20,207 nucleotides of DNA, taken from positions 1 through 20,207 of the forward strand of contig DATKEG010000273.1 in NCBI GenBank assembly GCA_035544515.1, written 5' to 3'. Shown one piece after another: positions 15,064 to 20,207 of the stretch. Numbering within the stretch: position 1 is the first letter of the stretch; each line of letters begins with the position of its first letter. The position numbers were made by a program, and so were the translations under genes. The notes beneath the pieces were generated by a model. It worked only from the letters and a program-made list of their open reading frames with translations, did not search any database and was not told the DNA's origin. The DNA is from DATKEG01 sp035544515. GTDB taxonomy: Bacteria > Acidobacteriota > Vicinamibacteria > Fen-336.

Positions 15064-16611
15064 TCAGTTCCCGTAGACGACGGCGCGCTCGATCGCGATC
15101 TGCGTACCGGCCGAGCGTGCGTCCCGGTCGCCGCGGGTGACGATGCGCAGGGTGTGCGCGCCGGGGTTCAGGCCGGTCACGTGCCAGTAGTCGTTGTCGT
15201 GGGTCCGCGGCACGACGTAGGCGTCGATCTCGCCGGCCTTCCGGCCGTCGAGGTAGACGTCGGCGCGGCCTCCTTCCTGGGAATACCGGCCCACCACGGC
15301 CACGCCGGTGCCCCGGAAGGCCAACGTCGCCTCGGCCCCGCCCCGGTCGGCGACTCTCATGGTGGGCGCGGGGGACCGCTGGCTGCGCTTCTCGTCGCGC
15401 CAGCCCGCGCTCCAGGTCCAGGCCGGATCGGAGAACCCGACCCGCGCGGTCGGCGGATCCACCGCCCACTGCTCGAGCGCGGGCGCCTGCGCCTCCTGGA
15501 GGGGGATCACCACATCCGTGGGCGTCACCGTCCCGCCCGCGCCTTCGATCACCTTGAAGGCGCGGTTCAGCGTGGACCGCACGATCCCGTTGAACGAGTA
15601 CTCCGTGAATTGGAACCTCGTATCGGCGAGGCGGGGGATCCCGGCCTTCCACACGTCGGGAATGCGGTCGTACCCGAGCATCACGCCGAGGATGCCGGCC
15701 GCGCTCGAGGGGTTGCAGTCCGAATCCTGGCCGGCGCGCGTGGCCACGTCGAGGGTCGCGGCGAAGTCGCCCCGGCCGTAGAGCAGTCCCAGCGCCACGA
15801 AGGCGCCGTTGAGACGAGCGTCGATGTTGAACGGCTCCAGCGCTCCGTCCGGGCAGGCATCGTCCCTGTCCCACTTCTCCGTCAGCAGGCGCCAGGTCTC
15901 CTTCCAGTCGTCCGGGTGCCGGGCGGACCAGGCCAGGACGTCGCGGATCACCCGTGCGTAGCCGCTCCCGGGCGGGATCGACCGCAGGCCCTCCTCCACG
16001 ACCCTGCGCGCGTCGGTCGCGAAGAACGCGGCCGCGTACATGCCGCCGAAGAACATCCCGCCGTAGAGGCCGTCGCCGTGGTTCATGACCCGGCCCACGC
16101 GGTCGGCGTACTTGTTGGCTTCCCGGGGGAGCCCGGGGGTCATGAGGCCGATGAAGTCGGACTCGATCTGGAAGTCGATGTCGTTCGCGTGCGCGTTGTA
16201 CTTCGGGTGGCCGGACCAGGGCGCCTTGATCCCGCGGTTGAGCGCCCGCCGCGCGCCGGCGTTGGCGTGCCACAGGTCGTACTTCGACTCCTTGAACATC
16301 TCCCCGTACTGCTCGGTGGTGGCCTCCAGGCCGACCTCGTCCATCACCTGCGCGAACGTCATCTCCACGTACAGGTCGTCCTGGCCGATCGCGTTCGCGA
16401 CGTTGTCGGGCTGCCATGGTATCGGCCCTTCGATCGTCCGGCCGTTGAAGCGGAACTCGGTGGGCGCGCCGTAGGAGACGCCGATCATCTGCCCGGCCCA
16501 GCCGCCGCGGATCTTGTCCTCGAGTACCGCGCGGGAGAGCCGGCGCGCGGCCGGGTCGGGGGCGGGCGCGACCACGGCGGCGGCCGCCAGGGCGGCGGCG
16601 AGCATCACCAT
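15064..16611 (-). CDS. Secreted ADP-ribosylglycohydrolase-family protein with C-terminal beta-sandwich
   Basis: The 515-residue protein has an N-terminal Ala/Val-rich secretion-like segment (1-18, with no basic residue). The catalytic fold follows: GGWAGQMIGVSYG (36-48), GQDDLYVEM (76-84), NHGDGLYGGMFF (177-188) and the metal-site motif GQDSDCNPSSAAG (294-306), with Asp296 and Asp298 in the places of the ARH-family metal-binding aspartates. Residues from about 385 form a second domain, ending in a strand pattern RADVYLDGRKAGEIDAYV and GAHTLRIVTRGD, resembling galactose-binding-like sandwiches. The family includes mono-ADP-ribosyl hydrolases, but secreted, long members of this type have no known substrate; ADP-ribose in the periplasm is doubtful, so another glycoside is possible. 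The start ATG is one base after the pirin stop, so it is likely co-translated with pirin. Confidence 0.82.
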   Translation of the reverse strand: MVMLAAALAAAAVVAPAPDPAARRLSRAVLEDKIRGGWAGQMIGVSYGAPTEFRFNGRTIEGPIPWQPDNVANAIGQDDLYVEMTFAQVMDEVGLEATTEQYGEMFKESKYDLWHANAGARRALNRGIKAPWSGHPKYNAHANDIDFQIESDFIGLMTPGLPREANKYADRVGRVMNHGDGLYGGMFFGGMYAAAFFATDARRVVEEGLRSIPPGSGYARVIRDVLAWSARHPDDWKETWRLLTEKWDRDDACPDGALEPFNIDARLNGAFVALGLLYGRGDFAATLDVATRAGQDSDCNPSSAAGILGVMLGYDRIPDVWKAGIPRLADTRFQFTEYSFNGIVRSTLNRAFKVIEGAGGTVTPTDVVIPLQEAQAPALEQWAVDPPTARVGFSDPAWTWSAGWRDEKRSQRSPAPTMRVADRGGAEATLAFRGTGVAVVGRYSQEGGRADVYLDGRKAGEIDAYVVPRTHDNDYWHVTGLNPGAHTLRIVTRGDRDARSAGTQIAIERAVVYGN

Positions 16612-16612
16612 G

Positions 16613-17338
16613 TCAGGCCAGGTCGAACACGAGCACCTCGGCCCCGCCGCGGCCCTCGAGCGTGAGCGTCTCGGCGCCGCTGACCGCGGCGCCGTCGCCC
16701 TCCGCGAGCGGCGTGGTGTCGAGCGCGAGCGATCCCCGCGCCACGTGCACCCAGGCGTGGCGTCCCGGCGGCAGGCGCAGCTCCCGGCGCTCGCCCGCGT
16801 CGAGCAGGGCGAGCCGGAGATCCACGTCCTGGCGCACGTGGAGGCTGCCGTCCCGGCCGTCCTTCGAGGCGAGCAGCGCGAAGCCGCGGCGGGCCGCCTC
16901 CTGGTCCACGGCGCGCTGGCCGTAGGCGGGCGGGAGCCCCTGCCGGTCGGGCACGATCCAGATCTGCAGGAAGTGCACGGGCTCGGTCGCGGAAGGGTTG
17001 AATTCGCTGTGCCGCACGCCCGTGCCCGCCCGCATCATCTGGATCTCGCCGGGGCGGATCACGGAGCCCGTGCCCAGGCTATCCTTGTGCGCGAGCGCTC
17101 CGTCGAGCACGTAGGACAGGATCTCCATGTCCCGGTGCCCGTGCGTGCCGAACCCGGCGCCGCCCTTCACCCGGTCGTCGTTGATCACGCGCAGCGCGCG
17201 AAACCCCATGTGGTCCGGGTCGTGGTATTCGCCGAAGGAGAACGTATGCCGGCTGTCGAGCCAGCCCCAGTCGGTCCGGCCGCGGTCGTCTCCCCGCCGC
17301 ACCGTGATCGTGGCGCCGGGACGGGTGGTGGTGCTCAT
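16613..17338 (-). CDS. Pirin family protein (quercetinase-like bicupin)
   Basis: The 241-residue protein has the pirin signature DDRGRTDWGWLDSRHTFSFG (17-36) and the metal-binding cupin motifs THGHRDMEI (His66, His68) and GVRHSEFN (His110, Glu112), which together hold one iron or nickel ion. The second cupin (about 140-241) lacks a clear metal site, as usual. Bacterial pirins of this type, such as YhhW, can oxidise quercetin in vitro, but their cellular roles vary and are mostly unknown. There is no signal peptide, so it should be cytoplasmic. It starts at ATG 17338, 27 bases after the Omp85 stop, without a clear ribosome site; a TAGACT hexamer ends five bases before ATG, which could allow a leaderless transcript. 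It ends one base before the next gene. Confidence 0.92.
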   Translation of the reverse strand: MSTTTRPGATITVRRGDDRGRTDWGWLDSRHTFSFGEYHDPDHMGFRALRVINDDRVKGGAGFGTHGHRDMEILSYVLDGALAHKDSLGTGSVIRPGEIQMMRAGTGVRHSEFNPSATEPVHFLQIWIVPDRQGLPPAYGQRAVDQEAARRGFALLASKDGRDGSLHVRQDVDLRLALLDAGERRELRLPPGRHAWVHVARGSLALDTTPLAEGDGAAVSGAETLTLEGRGGAEVLVFDLA

Positions 17339-17365
17339 GCGACAGTCTACCTTGCCCTGCCCGGG

Positions 17366-19936
17366 TCAGAAGGCGAAGCCGTAGCTCGCGTAGATCCTCG
17401 GCTTCTCCGCATCTCGCCCCTTCACGGCCGCGACGTAGAAGGTCGTGTCGAGATGCAGCAGCCGGAACCAGAGCCCGCCGCCCCAGGCGGGCCGCCACGT
17501 GTTCGAGGTCTCGCCGTCCACGAAGACCCGCCCGGCATCGGCCAGCGCCAGCACCCCCCAGCGCGCGGGCAGGATGAACGAGGTCGTCCCCAGGCCGAGC
17601 CGCGCCTCGGCGTTCGCATAGACCGAAGCATCGCCCGCCCATCGGTTGCGTTCGTAGCCGCGCACGGTGTCGCCGCCGCCGATGAACGCGGCCTCGTGCC
17701 AGGGATACCGGCCCCACAGCCGCCGTCCGCCCACGCGCGCGGCGAGCGTGAGCCGGCTCGAGACACCCCACGAGCCCGCCAGCGACGCGTCCACGGCTCC
17801 GAACGTCTCCTCCACGTCCCACGCCTTCGGATAGACGCCGCCGTCGAAGCCGAGGCGCACCCCGGTCTGGCGCGGCCCGCCGGAGACGAAGTAGGCGCCC
17901 GGGGCTCGCTTCGGCCCTCTGCGCCGCGTGTCCCAGTCGAAGCGGACGCGCGCGCCCACCTGGCCGAAATCGCCGAAGCCGTAGGGACGCGTCCGGCTGA
18001 GGAGCGTGTCCTCGGAAGAGAAGGCGCTGGAGTACTTCACCTCCGGGCCGGCCCTCAGCCGGAGCGTGCCGGCCTCGTCTTCGAGGGCGGCCAGGGCGGG
18101 AAACGCGGAGAACTGCCTTTGGTGCGAGCGGTGGAAGTCGCCGGGCCCGGCCGCGGCCGTCTCGTTCCCGAAGTCGAAGAAGTTGTAGTTCTTCGCGCCG
18201 TCGTACTCGAGCTCGAGGGCGCTCGAGCGTCCCGGTTTCGACCACCGGTATTCGCCGTCGTAGGTCACCTTGAAGGCCCGCCGCGCCGTCTCGAACCCGA
18301 CGCCGAACCGGTGGACCTGAGCGTAGGGCTGTTTCCGGAACCCATAGCGGTAGAAGGTCTTCCCGGCGGCGAGCACCAGGCCCGGATCGGGCTCCCACCA
18401 GGCCAGCAGCTGATGGCGCGAAGCGGCGCCGTAATCGCGGCTCTCGAGCCAGGGCGTCTCCGGCTTGTGGGGACGCGGCTCCCAATGGCGCGTGGAGACG
18501 GACGTGCCCGATCCCCTGGTCACCTCCGCGCGCTCCGCGTCGTAGAAGCGCGTGCCCCCGCTGGCCGAGTCGTCGAGGACGTCGGCGCCGGCGCCGCCCG
18601 AGACGCGCACCGTGATGTCCCCGCGCGGCCCCGTCGTGGTGAGACGGTCGGCGCCGCCGTGGAGATACAGGCGCACCTCGCGCGTCTCGCGCCGGCGGAA
18701 GCGGCGGCGGAACCACGGGGCCGCTCCGGCCTCGGCGCGGACCTCGACCACGAGGTCGCCGTCCCTTTGCCACTCGAGCCGAACCAGGTCCGGCGCGTCG
18801 GTGCCGCGCACGTCTACCTCGCGCGCGAGGTGCTCGTAGAACCGTTGCGCGGCGGCGGGCAGCAGGTCCCGCCGGCGCATCAAGTCGCGCGCGAGCCGAT
18901 CGCCGCCGAGCGCGTGCCACTCGGGCGGCAGCCGGCGGACGGCGGCCTGGATCACCTCGTCGGTGAGCCCGTCACGCACCTCGCGCGCCGCCCGCTCGAA
19001 AGCCGCCCGCTCGGTGCCGGCGAGGAACCAGCGGTCGGTTTCCGCGCCCTGGAAGACCAGGCCCGGCAGGTTCGAGTAGTCGTCCTCCCACTTCAGGAGC
19101 CGCGGCATGGCCTGGCGGGCCATCCCGAGCATCACGCCCGAGAAATCGGAGAATGCCTGGTCGCGGTCTTCGGGCAGCGGCAGCCAGGCCTCGTGGCCCT
19201 CCCGCCGCAGGAAGCGCCACTGGCCGTTGTGGCGGTCCCAGTCGCCGATGACGAGGTCGAACATCCGCGCGCGCAGGTACACGGGGATGTCGATGGGCAC
19301 GTGGCCCTCGAGCCAGCGCTTCCAGATCTCTCCCGTGGAGACGATCTCGTTGGCGCGCAGGAAGCCCGCGTAGCCGTCCGCGCGCGGCGTCGGGTACTCG
19401 TCGATCGTGCCCGGCTTGCCGCCGAACGTCCGCTGGAACGTGCCGAGGGCCGGGTCGTCGGGCATGAACACGACCTGCGGGTCCGTGTGCGGGACGCCCG
19501 CGGCCTCGGCCAGCGGCGGCAGCACGAACGGCGTGCCGGGATGGCCGGCGATCGTCTGGTCCTGGAAGATCTTCGCCGGCCAGCTCTCACGCCACTCCGG
19601 GGGCAGGATCTTCGTGGGATCCTTGTCCAGCAGGCGGAACGTGTAGGAGCGGCCGTCCGCGCCCTTCATCGCGAGGCCCAGGCTCTGCAGGCTGCCGACC
19701 TGGCGCACGGGCGCGAGGCCGCCCGCGAACGTCCGCAGGTCCAGGAGCGGCACCTCGATCGGCGTGGTCCAGAGCGCGCGGTAACCCGCCCCGAACCACA
19801 GCTCGTGGAAGCCGGAGGCGCGGTAGCTCTCGCGGCCGGCGATGACGCGCCGGGTCTCGGCCTCGACGGGCGGCCGAAGCAGCAGCCCGGCCAGGGCGGT
19901 GGAAACGGTCGCGGACAACCGGATCAGGGGGCGCAC
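17366..19936 (-). CDS. Omp85/BamA-TamA-like outer membrane protein with kinase-like N-terminal domain
   Basis: From GTG 19936 the protein has 856 residues. A signal peptide is followed by a ~460-residue domain with MKGADGRSYTFRLLDKDPTK (90-109), QDQTIAGHP (126-133), GDWDRHNGQW (231-240) and PEDRDQAF (255-262). DRH...W followed by D-x-x-x-F resembles the catalytic and metal-binding segments of FAM20/PI4K/HipA-type kinases. I recall similar domains in Bacteroidota Omp85 proteins. Residues 420-470 form a beta-rich linker (VRLYLHGGADRL), and from about 500 to the end is an Omp85/D15 barrel, with the loop-6 motif GGGDTVRGYERNRWAGD (753-769) and a final Phe. The kinase-like domain would be periplasmic. 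Activity is inference. The frame runs to 20173, but that part is shadowed by the BRCT gene. GTG 19936 has no clear ribosome site. Confidence 0.78.
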   Translation of the reverse strand: MRPLIRLSATVSTALAGLLLRPPVEAETRRVIAGRESYRASGFHELWFGAGYRALWTTPIEVPLLDLRTFAGGLAPVRQVGSLQSLGLAMKGADGRSYTFRLLDKDPTKILPPEWRESWPAKIFQDQTIAGHPGTPFVLPPLAEAAGVPHTDPQVVFMPDDPALGTFQRTFGGKPGTIDEYPTPRADGYAGFLRANEIVSTGEIWKRWLEGHVPIDIPVYLRARMFDLVIGDWDRHNGQWRFLRREGHEAWLPLPEDRDQAFSDFSGVMLGMARQAMPRLLKWEDDYSNLPGLVFQGAETDRWFLAGTERAAFERAAREVRDGLTDEVIQAAVRRLPPEWHALGGDRLARDLMRRRDLLPAAAQRFYEHLAREVDVRGTDAPDLVRLEWQRDGDLVVEVRAEAGAAPWFRRRFRRRETREVRLYLHGGADRLTTTGPRGDITVRVSGGAGADVLDDSASGGTRFYDAERAEVTRGSGTSVSTRHWEPRPHKPETPWLESRDYGAASRHQLLAWWEPDPGLVLAAGKTFYRYGFRKQPYAQVHRFGVGFETARRAFKVTYDGEYRWSKPGRSSALELEYDGAKNYNFFDFGNETAAAGPGDFHRSHQRQFSAFPALAALEDEAGTLRLRAGPEVKYSSAFSSEDTLLSRTRPYGFGDFGQVGARVRFDWDTRRRGPKRAPGAYFVSGGPRQTGVRLGFDGGVYPKAWDVEETFGAVDASLAGSWGVSSRLTLAARVGGRRLWGRYPWHEAAFIGGGDTVRGYERNRWAGDASVYANAEARLGLGTTSFILPARWGVLALADAGRVFVDGETSNTWRPAWGGGLWFRLLHLDTTFYVAAVKGRDAEKPRIYASYGFAF

Positions 19937-19951
19937 GGGATAGCGCGGATT

Positions 19952-19971
19952 AGGGCACGGCGCCGTGCCCT
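19952..19971. promoter_or_regulatory. 20-bp perfect palindrome before the Omp85 gene
   Basis: AGGGCACGGC followed by its reverse complement lies 15 bases before the Omp85 start and 26 bases after the BRCT stop. It could be a terminator stem for the BRCT gene (no T-tract, almost no loop) or an operator for the Omp85-pirin-glycohydrolase array; the sequence does not decide. Confidence 0.5.
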
Positions 19972-19978
19972 CTGGCAA

Positions 19979-19997
19979 GCGCGCGCGGCGCGCGCGC
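19979..19997. repeat. Alternating GC tract
   Basis: Nineteen bases of alternating G and C with a single break (GG at 19987-19988), directly after the BRCT stop codon. Such tracts can take the Z form, or pair with themselves; no function is shown. Confidence 0.5.
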
Positions 19998-20207
19998 TCA
20001 GCGGCGCGCGGCCAGCCGCCAGAACCACTTCTCGTCGAGCAGGGTGATCCGGTGGCCCTTCTCGCGCAGGCGCTTGATCTCCATGAGCTTGAGGCCCGAG
20101 TCGCGGCCCGCGGCCTGCAGCGGGTTCGGCCGCCCGCGCACGACGACGGTGGTGCGTGCCGAGGGTCCGCCATGGACGATCGCGCCCGCCCGCCGCGCGG
20201 CGCGCTC
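19998..20207 (-). CDS. BRCT-like domain protein, C-terminal end (start beyond window)
   Basis: The frame is open from the window edge to TGA at 20000-19998, giving 69 residues. The visible sequence reads as a BRCT fold: a strand RTTVVVRG, a glycine and lysine region RDSGLKLMEIKRLREKG, and the characteristic ending HRITLLDEKWFWRL with the conserved Trp. BRCT domains bind phosphopeptides or DNA ends and occur in NAD-dependent DNA ligase, Pol III epsilon-like exonucleases and unrelated proteins. Which one this is cannot be seen. LigA usually ends in a longer BRCT context, so a stand-alone or exonuclease-linked type is as likely. It is on the same strand as the Omp85 gene, with a 61-base gap holding a palindrome. 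Confidence 0.65.
   Translation of the reverse strand, partial: ERAARRAGAIVHGGPSARTTVVVRGRPNPLQAAGRDSGLKLMEIKRLREKGHRITLLDEKWFWRLAARR

Noticed and set aside
16514..20047. A 1177-codon open frame antisense to the pirin and Omp85 genes
   Set aside because: It spans several well-supported minus-strand genes and contains no domain; it is a GC-driven shadow.
19937..20173. N-terminal extension of the Omp85 frame to 20173
   Set aside because: The extension is Arg/Ser-rich, lies before the signal peptide, and overlaps the BRCT-like coding end in another frame.

Overview
This is a very GC-rich window (coding density above 90 percent, strong G/C third-position bias) that looks like a chromosome segment of a Gram-negative bacterium, most likely Acidobacteriota. 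The evidence is a TIGR03436-type 'VWFA-related Acidobacterial' protein, a long orphan MacB/FtsX permease of the acidobacterial ADOP type, and an Omp85 beta-barrel protein that requires an outer membrane. I see no phage, transposon, CRISPR array, tRNA or rRNA, and no stretch over 300 bases without a gene.

Layout. 1-4016 (+): the 3' end of a BatA/aerotolerance-type membrane protein, overlapping by ATGA with a 1174-residue DUF4175 membrane/coiled-coil protein; this is the tail of a MoxR/DUF58/Bat-type operon. 4034-4648 (-): a small SAM methyltransferase. 4817-5470 (+): a 1-Cys (Prx6-type) peroxiredoxin. 5740-6813 (+): a secreted VWA protein with a Gly/Pro-rich insertion. 6828-10091 (-): a secreted bifunctional protein in which an S9 prolyl-oligopeptidase-like peptidase is fused to a CE15 glucuronoyl-esterase-like domain. 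10175-11292 (+): a split TPP-dependent decarboxylase (ComD/ComE-like), whose alpha subunit appears to start at CTG. 11338-12048 (-): a nickel/cobalt transporter-like protein with a His-rich loop. 12140-14560 (-): the ADOP permease. 14678-15043 (+): a small lipoprotein with a carboxypeptidase-regulatory-like fold. 15064-19936 (-): a tight array of an Omp85 protein with a kinase-like N-terminal domain, a pirin, and a secreted ADP-ribosylglycohydrolase-family protein. 19998-20207 (-): the C-terminal BRCT-like end of a gene that begins beyond the window.

How it fits together. Most of the content faces the cell envelope: secreted hydrolases, transporters, a VWA protein and the Bat/DUF4175 proteins. 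The most unusual items are the two-hydrolase S9-CE15 fusion and the Omp85 protein whose periplasmic part carries DWDRH and DRDQAF motifs resembling FAM20/PI4K/HipA-type phosphotransferases, co-oriented with a pirin and a secreted ADP-ribosylglycohydrolase relative. Functions are assigned from motifs recognised by eye; no database search was run.
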